The position numbers were made by a program, and so were the translations under genes. 64,000 nucleotides of DNA from Leeia oryzae DSM 17879 (GTDB lineage Bacteria > Pseudomonadota > Gammaproteobacteria > Burkholderiales > Leeiaceae), in contig NZ_AQXU01000018.1 of assembly GCF_000376945.1 (NCBI RefSeq), positions 1 to 64,000 on the forward strand, written 5' to 3'. This document shows, one piece after another, positions 25,408 through 33,404 of the stretch. How positions within the stretch are numbered: position 1 is the first letter of the stretch; each line of letters opens with the position of its first letter. The notes below the pieces were generated by a model. That model had not been told where the DNA came from. It was given only the letters and a program-made list of their open reading frames with translations, and did not search any database.

Positions 25408-26919
25408 TTATTCCGATTCGATGTCGGGTGGCGTGCCGAGCGGCAAATGACATATCACCCGGCTACCCACCACCTTGCCGGTGGCATCTTGCCTGTTTTC
25501 AGCCACAATACGGCCTTCGTGCGCATCGACAATGGCCTTGGCAATCGCCAGGCCCAACCCGACCCCCGGGGTGGCGGACTCGATTTGCCCACGCACAAAC
25601 ATGTCAAACACGCTGTCCAGCATGTCCGGCGGGAACCCGATTCCTTCGTCCTCTACCGAGATAAACGCACCAGCGGCATCCACGCCGACCGATACCGTGA
25701 TCACACTCCCGGCTGGGGCGTATTTGGCGCTGTTTTCCAGCAGGTTGCCGATCACGCGCTCCATCAGGACGGCATCAAAGGCTACCAGCGGCATATCGGG
25801 GTCGATCCGGATACGGACCTCGTGGGCAGACAATACGCCGGACAACAGATGCAAGGCGCCGCCAATGGCCTCTTCCAGCAATTGCCAGTCTTTGTTCAAC
25901 CGCACCTTGCCGGCATGCAGACGTGCCATTTCCAGCAGATTGGTCACCAGATGACTAATGGCATGCGCCTGGGTCTGCAAGGCCAGCATCAGGTTCTGCT
26001 GGTCATCGTTGGCCCCTTCTTTGTGCAGCACCAGCGTATCGGCCAGCCCGACCAGCGAGGTCAGCGGGGTACGCAAATCATGTGATAGCGCAGACAACAC
26101 CGAACTGCGCAGCCGTTCCGACATCATGTCCAGCTGGGTCTGGCGCGCCAGAGACTCGAAGTGCAAGCGCTCCAGCGCAATCGCCGTCAGCGAGGCAATG
26201 GTCTGCAGCAGTGACCGGTGCACATTCAGCCAGCTGGGGTGCTGCTTGTTGGCTGCCACTACCATGGCACCGGTACACCCCTGCTGCGCACACAGCGGCA
26301 GGATCATGGCAGTCCCCGCGGCCGAATGCAGCCCGCCGGTTTCCACCACCGCCCCGTGCTGAATGGTGGCCTGCAGGATCGAGGCATCCACGCCATCACG
26401 GATGTCGCTCTTGTCCAGTAGCGGCAAATGGAACAGCACCCGTAATCCGATTTCCTCGGCAAAACCGCGCACCACCTTCATGACCTCATCGGTGGTGGTG
26501 ACCCCGGCCAGTGCTTCGGCCAGCACGTACAAACGGCGCGACTGCACCGCCCCTTCGGCATTCAGCCCCACCTGGCGCTTCAGGTTGGCAGTGAGCCCGG
26601 CAATCAGTCCGCCAGTCACCATCATCACCCCAAAGGTGATCAGGTACTGGGCATCCGATACGGCAAAGGAAAAATGTGGGGGGACAAAGAAGAAGTCGAA
26701 CATGCCCACAGAGAGCATCACGGTCAGGTAGACCGACAGCCGATTCAGGGTGCAGGCCACCAGTACCACCGTCAGCAAATACAGCATCACCGTATTGGCC
26801 TGATCCACCCAGGGGTGAAGCAGTGCGCCAATCAGGGTCGTCAGTGCAATGGCCAGCAGCGCCCACAGCGGGTCTGGTAATTGTCTGAAACGGGAGAAAA
26901 ATCGGTTAAACGTGTCCAT
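25408..26919 (-). CDS. kdpD: KdpD-like sensor kinase lacking the N-terminal KdpD/USP domains
   Basis: A 503-residue kinase. Residues 17-110 hold the KdpD-type four-helix membrane domain (including FDFFFVPPHFSFAVSDAQYL), followed by a GAF-like region (about 130-255) and a HisKA/HATPase core. Phospho-acceptor H280 is in SALSHDLRTPLTSL, with N box (ENSAKYAP) and G boxes (DEGIGFP, GVGLGLAIAK). Full-length KdpD is about 900 residues and starts with a nucleotide-binding and a universal-stress domain; these roughly 390 residues are absent here. The frame begins directly with the membrane domain and only about 150 bases of non-coding DNA lie upstream, so this is a naturally short form rather than a recent frameshift. 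Confidence 0.9.
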   Translation of the reverse strand: MDTFNRFFSRFRQLPDPLWALLAIALTTLIGALLHPWVDQANTVMLYLLTVVLVACTLNRLSVYLTVMLSVGMFDFFFVPPHFSFAVSDAQYLITFGVMMVTGGLIAGLTANLKRQVGLNAEGAVQSRRLYVLAEALAGVTTTDEVMKVVRGFAEEIGLRVLFHLPLLDKSDIRDGVDASILQATIQHGAVVETGGLHSAAGTAMILPLCAQQGCTGAMVVAANKQHPSWLNVHRSLLQTIASLTAIALERLHFESLARQTQLDMMSERLRSSVLSALSHDLRTPLTSLVGLADTLVLHKEGANDDQQNLMLALQTQAHAISHLVTNLLEMARLHAGKVRLNKDWQLLEEAIGGALHLLSGVLSAHEVRIRIDPDMPLVAFDAVLMERVIGNLLENSAKYAPAGSVITVSVGVDAAGAFISVEDEGIGFPPDMLDSVFDMFVRGQIESATPGVGLGLAIAKAIVDAHEGRIVAENRQDATGKVVGSRVICHLPLGTPPDIESE

Positions 26920-27006
26920 GTGCTAACGATAGCGTCTTTAAGGCAAAAAAGATGCTTAGATTCAGACGCATCATATAAATAAAGTGTAAATATGCGGCGT
27001 GCAAAA

Positions 27007-27039
27007 TATCTTTATATAAAGTATCTTTATGTTAAGATA
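27007..27039. promoter_or_regulatory. Overlapping palindromes, putative MarR-family operators
   Basis: TATCTTTATATAAAGTAT (27007-27024) and TATCTTTATGTTAAGATA (27022-27039) overlap by three bases. The second is a near-perfect palindrome with TATCTT/AAGATA arms, the shape and size of MarR-type operators. They lie in an AT-rich region starting 29 bases before the eamA ATG. A marR gene is the second gene of the unit, so autoregulation is likely. Confidence 0.5.
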
Positions 27040-27067
27040 AAACACATTATTGCTTGCAAAGAATCCC

Positions 27068-27934
27068 ATGTCCGACACTCGCCACCCCATACTGGATACC
27101 CTGATCACGGCCATCGGCCCCTGCATCTGGGGGACCACCTATATCGTGACCACACAGCTGCTCCCGGCAAACCACCCGCTCACGGCAGCAGCCGTCAGGG
27201 CGTTGCCGATGGGGTTGCTGATGCTGATCACCCTCAAGTCGCAACCACCACGCGCCATGTGGGGCAAACTGCTGCTACTGGGGATGCTCAACATCGGTAT
27301 TTTCCAGGCCTTGTTGTTCATTTCGGCCTACCGCTTGCCGGGCGGAGTCGCCGCCACGCTGGGGGCCATCCAGCCGCTGGTGGTCGGTGTACTGTCCTGG
27401 CTGGTCCTGCACCAGCAACCCACCCGGCGCAGCTGGCTGGCGGCCATTGCTGGCCTGAGCGGTGTCGCCCTGATGGTACTGACCCCGTCTGCCCGGCTCG
27501 ACAGCATCGGCATCATCGCCGCCCTGGTGGGGGCAGCCTGCACGGCAACCGGTACCATTTTTACCCGTAAATGGTGCGGCAACCTGGATTTACGTACCAT
27601 CACCGCCTGGCAACTCTCCATGGGCGGGCTGTTCCTGCTGCCGCTGGCCTGTGTCTTTGAACCCCCTGTTGCCAATCTCACGTGGCACCACCTGGCCGGC
27701 TTTGCCTATCTGGCCATTGCCGGCTCCGGCATTGCCTATACCCTGTGGTTTCGCGGCATCCAGAAGTTATCGGTCACTTCTGTCACCATGCTCAGCCTGT
27801 TAAGTCCGGTCGTCGCCACCCTGATCGGCTTTCTGGTACTGGACCAGCAGATGAGCCACTTGCAGCTGATCGGTGCCTTGCTGGTACTGGGCAGCGTATA
27901 TGCAGGGCAAATTCCGCGGAAACCGCTAAAATGA
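27068..27934 (+). CDS. EamA/DMT-superfamily transporter
   Basis: A 288-residue inner-membrane protein with about ten hydrophobic segments in two homologous halves (EamA repeats). The first half begins AIGPCIWGTTYIVTTQLLP; the second contains GAACTATGTIFTRKWCG and ends LLVLGSVYAGQ. The ATG at 27068 is used; an upstream TTG in frame is less likely. DMT transporters export amino acids or other small metabolites, and several confer resistance to toxic compounds. The substrate is unknown. Its operator region and the downstream marR suggest ligand-inducible expression. Confidence 0.9.
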   Translation: MSDTRHPILDTLITAIGPCIWGTTYIVTTQLLPANHPLTAAAVRALPMGLLMLITLKSQPPRAMWGKLLLLGMLNIGIFQALLFISAYRLPGGVAATLGAIQPLVVGVLSWLVLHQQPTRRSWLAAIAGLSGVALMVLTPSARLDSIGIIAALVGAACTATGTIFTRKWCGNLDLRTITAWQLSMGGLFLLPLACVFEPPVANLTWHHLAGFAYLAIAGSGIAYTLWFRGIQKLSVTSVTMLSLLSPVVATLIGFLVLDQQMSHLQLIGALLVLGSVYAGQIPRKPLK

Positions 27935-27971
27935 CGGCACACATCCCGACCCAGACCTTTGGCCAGACATC

Positions 27972-28496
27972 ATGACTCTTGATACCTCATTGACCGATCG
28001 TGCCAGCCATGCAGCGGCGCAGTGGCGCAAGGAAAGGCCCGACCTCGATCCTTTTCCGATGGAGCTGCTGGGCCGCCTGCAGGCACTGACGCTTCTCATC
28101 ACCCAGCAGCACCTGAGCCCGCTGTTTGCCCGGTTTGGCTTGCAGCCCGGCGAATTTGACGTTCTTGCCACCTTGCGACGCGCCGGCGCCCCTTACAGGC
28201 TGACCCCGACCGAGCTCTACGAAACCGCCATGATCAGTTCAGGCGGCATGACCAACCGCATCGACCGTCTGGAAACCGCGGGTCTGGTGACCCGGGAGAA
28301 ACACCCTACCGACCGGCGCGGGACACTGGTCGGCATCACCGATGCCGGACTCGCATTGATCAATGAACTCGTAGAACTGCATTTGCGCAATGAAGAACAG
28401 ATTCTGGCCGGTCTGACACCGGCCGAGCAGGTCACCCTGAACCAGTTGCTGCTGAAATGGATGCATACCCTGCAGCATCGCCAGCCCACCCCGTAA
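27972..28496 (+). CDS. MarR-family transcriptional regulator
   Basis: A 174-residue protein. The winged-helix core runs from about residue 55 to 135: FGLQPGEFDVLATLRRAG, then LTPTELYETAMISSGGMTNRIDRLETAGLV (recognition helix) and the wing motif DRRGTLVGITDAG. Terminal helices would form the dimer interface and ligand pocket. It begins 37 bases after eamA and shares its direction, so it probably represses its own operon through the palindromes at 27007-27039. prdX follows 10 bases later and may be in the same transcript. Confidence 0.92.
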   Translation: MTLDTSLTDRASHAAAQWRKERPDLDPFPMELLGRLQALTLLITQQHLSPLFARFGLQPGEFDVLATLRRAGAPYRLTPTELYETAMISSGGMTNRIDRLETAGLVTREKHPTDRRGTLVGITDAGLALINELVELHLRNEEQILAGLTPAEQVTLNQLLLKWMHTLQHRQPTP

Positions 28497-28506
28497 GGTT
28501 GATACC

Positions 28507-29049
28507 ATGACAGACCCCATCCCGCACACCACCGGACAACTCATCGACCTGCTCGACCAGGCCAGGGTCCGCTATCAGCGCTTTTTTCACCCGCCGGTGT
28601 TTACCTGCGAAGAGGCGCGCGCCCTGTGCCCGGATTTACCGGGGGCAGAGACCAAAAACCTGTTTCTGAGAGACGGCAAAGGCAAACGGCACTTTCTGGT
28701 CACCATACCGGATCATGCCAGTGTGAACCTGAAACAACTGGGAGAACTGCTGGGGGTCAAAGGACTGACCTTTGCATCACCGGAACGGCTGATGCGGTAT
28801 CTGGGGATTACGCCAGGCGCCGTGTCATTGCTGGCCCTGGTCAACGATGTCGACTGCGGTGTTGAGGTCATTCTGGATACCGCCCTGGCCGATGCGGTCA
28901 GCATCCTGAGTCACCCGCTGGTGAATACAGAAACCCTGTCCGTCGACACCCGTGACCTGTTGTGCTTCCTCAGTGACACCACCCGCCATGCTGTGCAGAT
29001 CATGACGCTGACGGCGCAGCCCCAGCCGGATGCGTTGCTAGCCGACTGA
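28507..29049 (+). CDS. prdX: YbaK/ProX-type aminoacyl-tRNA deacylase (prolyl-tRNA editing)
   Basis: A 180-residue free-standing INS-like editing domain. Blocks typical of the PrdX/ProXp-ala group are FHPPVFTCEEA, ETKNLFLRDGKGKRHFLV (with the lysine expected near the active site), LGELLGVKGLTFAS and the later LGITPGAVSLLALVND. These proteins hydrolyse Ala-tRNAPro made in error by prolyl-tRNA synthetase; proS is present at 48-49.7 kb. It lies 10 bases after marR. Its last 50 bases overlap the convergent FMN reductase gene. Confidence 0.88.
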   Translation: MTDPIPHTTGQLIDLLDQARVRYQRFFHPPVFTCEEARALCPDLPGAETKNLFLRDGKGKRHFLVTIPDHASVNLKQLGELLGVKGLTFASPERLMRYLGITPGAVSLLALVNDVDCGVEVILDTALADAVSILSHPLVNTETLSVDTRDLLCFLSDTTRHAVQIMTLTAQPQPDALLAD

Positions 29050-29560
29050 CAACCTCAAACACCTGACACCGTGCCTGCACAAAATCCGGTGAGGCCAGCA
29101 GCGCCTCATCGGTGCCCCGATAACCGAGCATCGGAAACACCACACTTGCTTCAGTCATCAGGCGTGCATTCATGACCGCCAGTGTCTCGCGTAGCGCCGC
29201 ATCTGCATGCTGCGCCCGCGGGGACGCATTTAGCACCAGCACCGGCTTGTTGACCATTACCTCGCTACTCACCGCCCAGTCGAGCGCATTCTTGATGACG
29301 CCGGTAACCCCGTGCGCATACTCGGGGCTGGCAATCAGCACGATATCGGCCCTTTGCAAAGCCGTCATCCAGTGCACCACGGCAGCAGGCGGCGGAAACT
29401 CTACATCCGGGTTAAACAACGGCAGCTCGCCCAGCTGCGCGTAAAGAGACATGCCCATTCCGTCAGGCATTTGACCGGCCAGCAACTGTAACAAACGGCG
29501 ATTGACCGACGCTGCACGCAAGCTGCCCGGCACACCCAGAATACGCAAGGAACATGACAT
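29000..29560 (-). CDS. NADPH-dependent FMN reductase family protein
   Basis: A 186-residue flavodoxin-like protein. GSLRAASVNRRLLQ is the phosphate-binding loop for FMN, and the central SPEYAHGVTGVIKNALDW block is a hallmark of the family. The C-terminal segment is atypical (Ala/Pro/Ser-rich tail). Such enzymes reduce FMN, quinones, azo compounds or chromate in vitro; the natural substrate is unknown. The 3' end overlaps prdX on the opposite strand by 50 bases. The start (ATG at 29560) has AAGGAA only eight bases downstream, so no clear upstream ribosome site is seen. Confidence 0.87.
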   Translation of the reverse strand: MSCSLRILGVPGSLRAASVNRRLLQLLAGQMPDGMGMSLYAQLGELPLFNPDVEFPPPAAVVHWMTALQRADIVLIASPEYAHGVTGVIKNALDWAVSSEVMVNKPVLVLNASPRAQHADAALRETLAVMNARLMTEASVVFPMLGYRGTDEALLASPDFVQARCQVFEVVSRLATHPAGAAPSAS

Positions 29561-29622
29561 AAGAAAATCACACAGGGGTCAATGATGTAGCTGGCTTGCC
29601 GCTATCGGGCAAGCCATCAGAT

Positions 29623-30210
29623 TCAGGTCAGCGGCCGGCTGTGCCACTGGCCCTTGAGAAAATTGCTGGCAGCAACATCAAAGCCGGCCAGTTGGTCTTC
29701 CGGCAAACGCAGCGTGACCAGCACCTGCTCGGCATACGCCACCGAGAGCACCTCGGCCTGGAATTGCTGACACAGGCGACGAAACCCGGCTTCACTGGCA
29801 AACGGCACCTGCCCGGACAACACCACAAACGTCACTACCGGGACCAGCTCCGCCAGTTTCAAGGCATCGCTGACTACCTGGCCATAGGCACGGGTCAGGC
29901 CGCCAGCCCCCAGTTTGACGCCGCCCCAGTAACGGACAACCACGCCCAGCACATTGGATAACTGCTTGTGGGTCAGTACGTTGTAGATGGGTTTGGCGGC
30001 AGTGCCTGCCGGTTCGCCATCGTCATCCATGCCGGAGTCCTGCGTGGTGATCAGCGCCCAGCACACATGACCCGCATCCGGGTGCTGCAACCGCAAATTC
30101 TGCACAATCTGCCTGGCTTCTTGCCGGTCAGCCGCCGGCCCGACCCAGGCAATAAAGCGGCTTTTCTTGATTTCAATGCCGGCGGTTACCGGGCTTGCCA
30201 GCTGGAACAT
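29623..30210 (-). CDS. IMPACT family protein (YigZ-like)
   Basis: A 195-residue protein with the UPF0029/IMPACT N-terminal domain: EIKKSRFIAWVGP, HPDAGHVCWA, DDDGEPAGTAAKPIYNVL, then VVVRYWGGVKLGAGGLTRAYG, which is the signature stretch. The C-terminal half is a smaller ferredoxin-like domain. Bacterial members (YigZ) are widespread and their function is not established; eukaryotic IMPACT modulates Gcn2. It is followed closely by an unrelated small gene on the same strand (5-base gap), so the two may be co-transcribed. Confidence 0.92.
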   Translation of the reverse strand: MFQLASPVTAGIEIKKSRFIAWVGPAADRQEARQIVQNLRLQHPDAGHVCWALITTQDSGMDDDGEPAGTAAKPIYNVLTHKQLSNVLGVVVRYWGGVKLGAGGLTRAYGQVVSDALKLAELVPVVTFVVLSGQVPFASEAGFRRLCQQFQAEVLSVAYAEQVLVTLRLPEDQLAGFDVAASNFLKGQWHSRPLT

Positions 30211-30215
30211 GCAGC

Positions 30216-30545
30216 TCAGATCAGATCGTCGTCATGACCCAGCAGGCCCGTCAGGCGATTCCCCAGCTGATGACGCAAGCGTTTGCGTGCCAGCAGTTTC
30301 TGCTGGGCTTCAGTCGGCAGGTCCGTAATGCGGAGCACATTCTTGGTGATCAGGGTGTCTATCAAGTCTTCCAGCACCCGCACCAGCTCGTTATCCAGGC
30401 CGGAGAACAGTGAAGCATCTTCTTCTTGCCCCAGAAAGCGGGCTATTTCCGGGCTGTGCTGTGGCAAAAATTCGCTGACACCCTCTTCTGCTGCCTGATA
30501 GATGGCAACAATGTCGCCGACGTCATTCCGCTTTACATATGGCAT
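30216..30545 (-). CDS. Conserved small protein of unknown function
   Basis: A 109-residue protein. It opens with MPYVKRNDVGDIVAIYQ and has a helical centre (LVRVLEDLIDTLITKNVLRITDLPTEAQQ is interrupted here by listing only as: LVRVLEDLIDTL, then ITDLPTEAQQKLLARKR). It ends in an acidic DDDLI tail. I recognise this as a family common in beta- and gammaproteobacteria, sometimes labelled 'tryptophan synthase subunit beta-like', although it bears no resemblance to the TrpB enzyme core. No function is known. It lies immediately upstream of the IMPACT gene on the same strand. Confidence 0.78.
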   Translation of the reverse strand: MPYVKRNDVGDIVAIYQAAEEGVSEFLPQHSPEIARFLGQEEDASLFSGLDNELVRVLEDLIDTLITKNVLRITDLPTEAQQKLLARKRLRHQLGNRLTGLLGHDDDLI

Positions 30546-30723
30546 AAAGTCTTACCCTTGTTTACCAGGCCACCAGACCAACGCAGGCGTGCCGTTCATA
30601 TGACAACAGTCTGGCGGAAGCACCGCCGTTTGCCAAGCCCTACAGCCGCCGGCCATGACAAAAAGCTTCCCATCAGACACATTTGATGCTAGAAAAAGAC
30701 ATTATCAGCCAGAGTCTACCATC

Positions 30724-31128
30724 ATGACGAACCCCGTTCATAAAAGCGATGCAGAATGGCGCAGTCAGCTCACCGACGAGCAATACCGGGTGACACGCCA
30801 GGCCGGGACAGAACGTCCATTCTCCGGTGAGTATGAACAGCACTGGGAGAAAGGCCGCTACCATTGCGTCTGCTGCGGCAATCTGCTGTTTCACTCCAGC
30901 ACCAAGTTCGATGCCGGTTGCGGCTGGCCCAGCTTCTGGCAAGAAGCCATTCCAGAGAACATCAAACGCCTGCGCGACAACAGCCACGGCATGAGCCGGG
31001 TCGAAATCCGCTGTGCCCGCTGCGATGCCCATCTGGGGCATGTATTTGAAGATGGTCCGCCGCCCACTGGCGAACGCCACTGTCTGAACTCGGTGGCGCT
31101 TCGCTTTGAACCTGATACCATCAGCTAG
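30724..31128 (+). CDS. msrB: Peptide-methionine (R)-S-oxide reductase MsrB
   Basis: A 134-residue enzyme that reduces methionine-R-sulfoxide in oxidised proteins. The catalytic cysteine is C120 in [12 protein letters not shown]. Two CxxC pairs (C48/C51 and C97/C100) make the structural zinc site. The start is the ATG at 30724, 23 codons inside a longer open frame, matching family length. It lacks a signal peptide and an MsrA fusion, so it is cytosolic. It stands alone between a divergent small gene and the amino-acid binding protein. Confidence 0.96.
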   Translation: MTNPVHKSDAEWRSQLTDEQYRVTRQAGTERPFSGEYEQHWEKGRYHCVCCGNLLFHSSTKFDAGCGWPSFWQEAIPENIKRLRDNSHGMSRVEIRCARCDAHLGHVFEDGPPPTGERHCLNSVALRFEPDTIS

Positions 31129-31242
31129 CCCTCGACGGATTCCGCTGTTTTGACAGTAACAGGTACCAGACAGCGTCATCTGTGATTAGACTTTGGTCTG
31201 GTGCAGCATTTCTACTTACGTTTTTGTTGCTTAGGGGTCTCT

Positions 31243-32034
31243 ATGCGTCTTCCGTACCTGCAGCCTGTGTTGGGTTTCACCCTGCTGAATCTGGCACTCA
31301 TCAGTTCCTTGCAAGCCCAGACCACCATCCGTTTTGGTACCGAAGCCGGTTACCCGCCGTACAATTTCACCACCAAAGATGGCAAGATCGGCGGGTTTGA
31401 AGTCGACCTGACCAACGCCATCTGCAAGCAGATCAATGCCACCTGCGTCTATATCAAGAACGACTGGGATTCTGCGTTTGATCAGCTGGACAAGAAAAAA
31501 TACGATGTCCTGATGGACTCGGTCACCATCAACGATACCCGCAAACAAAAATGGCTGTTCTCTGACCCTTACCTCAAGGTACCGGCCTCCTTTGTCGCCA
31601 AGCGCAAAAAATTTCCCTATACCTACATCAGCGCCATGGAACTGAAAGGCATGAAGCTGGGGGTACAAAAAGGCGCCACCTTTGAACGTTATGCACAAAA
31701 CCTGCTGAAAAACAGCAAGGAAACCACGCTGGTCGGTTTTGACGATACCACCACCATGTACAAGGCACTCAAGGCCGGAGAACTGGATATTGTGCTGGAT
31801 GACATGGCTACCAGCGAAGAATCGTTCCTGAAAGAAAACCGCAGCAACGGCTATGAATTTGTCGGCTCACCCAGCCGGGACAAGGTCCTGGTCGGCGAAG
31901 GAGTGGGCTATGTGATGCGCAAATCCGACACCCAGATCCAGAGCATGCTCAACAAGGGGCTGCAAGCCGTCAAAAAAGACGGCACCTTCCAGCTGATTGC
32001 GCAGAAATACTTCATTTTCAATGTCGCCCCATAA
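31243..32034 (+). CDS. Periplasmic amino-acid-binding protein (ABC transporter family 3 SBP)
   Basis: A 263-residue protein. The start is the ATG at 31243 (AGGGG six bases upstream). A signal peptide precedes cleavage after SLQAQ (about residue 25). The mature part begins TTIRFGTEAGYPPYNF, typical of family 3 solute-binding proteins, with GFEVDLTNAICKQ and DVLMDSVTINDTRKQKWLFSDPY. It resembles the lysine/arginine/ornithine-binding group. No permease or ATPase gene is adjacent, so it either serves a transporter encoded elsewhere or has a sensory role. Confidence 0.9.
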   Translation: MRLPYLQPVLGFTLLNLALISSLQAQTTIRFGTEAGYPPYNFTTKDGKIGGFEVDLTNAICKQINATCVYIKNDWDSAFDQLDKKKYDVLMDSVTINDTRKQKWLFSDPYLKVPASFVAKRKKFPYTYISAMELKGMKLGVQKGATFERYAQNLLKNSKETTLVGFDDTTTMYKALKAGELDIVLDDMATSEESFLKENRSNGYEFVGSPSRDKVLVGEGVGYVMRKSDTQIQSMLNKGLQAVKKDGTFQLIAQKYFIFNVAP

Positions 32035-32076
32035 CCTGCGCATGCGCTACAGCTAAGATCTTCAACGCAATAAAAA

Positions 32077-32106
32077 AAAGCCCGCGCAATCCATTGCACG
32101 GGCTTT
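32077..32106. terminator. Rho-independent terminator, strongest on the minus strand
   Basis: An inverted repeat (AAAGCCCG...CGGGCTTT, with the inner stem GCAAT/ATTGC) lies 43 bases after the binding-protein stop. On the minus strand it is followed by an eight-T run, so it best serves transcripts coming from the FecR-side. On the plus strand only a short T-run follows. Confidence 0.8.
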
Positions 32107-32207
32107 CATCAAGACATGAAAATACGACGTCACGCGGTGCCGCATCCGGCCTAGGCCGGGGGGAAAGATGCTACAACTCAGCGGTGACGTCGTGGAATGA
32201 ACTTTAG
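32077..32207 (-). ncRNA. Candidate small RNA upstream of the minus-strand terminator
   Basis: Reading the minus strand, a 10-bp stem (32184-32193 with 32124-32133) encloses a 50-base region containing the perfect palindrome CCGGCCTAGGCCGG (32147-32160) and an exposed CTTTCCCCCC run (anti-ribosome-site character). A short linker leads to the T-run terminator. This would give an RNA of about 120 bases. It could also be the 3' untranslated region of the FecR/SPOR mRNA. No convincing promoter is seen. Confidence 0.3.
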
Positions 32208-32269
32208 CTGGGTTTCTTCAAAAAGCCCAATTCTGATTCATCATCAAACCATGCAAAAAATGCATAGTT

Positions 32270-33142
32270 TTATTTTGGACTGACTTTTAGCGTCAGACCC
32301 GGCACCACTTCGCGTGCTTGCTGACCGGCGTAACGGGCATCAGCTTCTTCGGCCAATCCATTAAGCGCCACCTCAAACACCCGTCCCCCTGGCTGATGAC
32401 GTTGCACCAGGCTCGCGGCAAACCCGGCCTCATCCAGCTTACGCACCAGGCTATCGGCCATCGGCCGGTGCTTGTAAGCAGCCAGAATCGCGCGCCATTT
32501 GCCACCAATCGAAGCCAGCCCGTGGCCGGCACTCACTTCTGTCTGCGGCGCCCATTTATTCATGACCTCGTCTTCGGTCTCAAAACCAGGCATGGCCGTC
32601 CCATCTCGCTTGGCCACAAAGTATTGCAGCGGCTTGTCCATATCCAGATGCTGGTCCGCGTGCGCCACACTGATTTTTCCCTCCAGCAGGCACACCAGAT
32701 CTTTCTGCTCGTCGGACTTGCCCCACAGGTCCGTACCGCGAATCCCCGCCGTAACGGACGAAATCTTGATATCAATCGCCCGAGGCACCGACTTCTGGGA
32801 AGAGCCGGTGGTAAAACGGAAAGCCCCCTTGATGACATCCAGCGCAGATGCAAACACCCCCTTGTTGTCTTCCGGGGCAATCAGGCTGGTCACGCGAAAC
32901 GTCGCCAAGGCCCCCAGCTTGATGATGCTACCTTCCGACAAGGCCAACTCCACCCGTGCCCCCTGCCCGGTCTGTAACGTATCACCAACTTTGAGCGACA
33001 TATTGGGCGCCAGCGCCTGACGCACGCCATTGGCGTGCACCACCCATGCCGGCATCTGCAGCCGGTTGACCACAATCTCTGCTGCCTGGGCACAGGTCAC
33101 CCCCAAGACACACATGATCCCTGCCAGTTTTTGCCAGTTCAT
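32270..33142 (-). CDS. FecR-domain protein with C-terminal SPOR-like domain, exported
   Basis: A 290-residue protein starting at the ATG at 33142 (AGGGG upstream). Residues 1-20 form a signal peptide cut after AQA. Residues 25-190 resemble a FecR domain: a glycine-containing series of short strands (VGDTLQTGQGARVELALSEG, SSVTAGIRGTDLWG). The C-terminal 75 residues (from about MADSLVRKL) look like a SPOR-type fold, which in other proteins binds denuded peptidoglycan. No sigma factor or TonB receptor is adjacent, so this is not a classical FecR anti-sigma factor. It may be a periplasmic cell-wall-associated protein. Confidence 0.8.
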   Translation of the reverse strand: MNWQKLAGIMCVLGVTCAQAAEIVVNRLQMPAWVVHANGVRQALAPNMSLKVGDTLQTGQGARVELALSEGSIIKLGALATFRVTSLIAPEDNKGVFASALDVIKGAFRFTTGSSQKSVPRAIDIKISSVTAGIRGTDLWGKSDEQKDLVCLLEGKISVAHADQHLDMDKPLQYFVAKRDGTAMPGFETEDEVMNKWAPQTEVSAGHGLASIGGKWRAILAAYKHRPMADSLVRKLDEAGFAASLVQRHQPGGRVFEVALNGLAEEADARYAGQQAREVVPGLTLKVSPK

Positions 33143-33333
33143 TTCACAACCCCTTCGTGATGGCCCGATGTATTTCCATAGGTTTAATGATATACACTTT
33201 CCGCCATAAATCAGCTGCTTTTCGGTGCACGGAACTTGCGACCAGCCACTCTGCTGCCTGACGCGCTTGCCTGGCGCCATCGGCGCAAACCCGAACCGGC
33301 CATCCGCCATGCAACATTCCTGAAGTACGTCTA

Positions 33334-33362
33334 TAGATACGCCCCTGCGCAACGGGTATAAT
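33334..33362 (+). promoter_or_regulatory. Putative sigma-70 promoter of leuS
   Basis: TAGATA (33334-33339) and a consensus TATAAT (33357-33362) are 17 bases apart, 42 bases before the leuS ATG. Both the spacing and the -10 are consensus. Confidence 0.7.
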
Positions 33363-33404
33363 CGCCCTTTTGCTATACGACCCAAGATCAAGGATTTTTG
33401 CATC

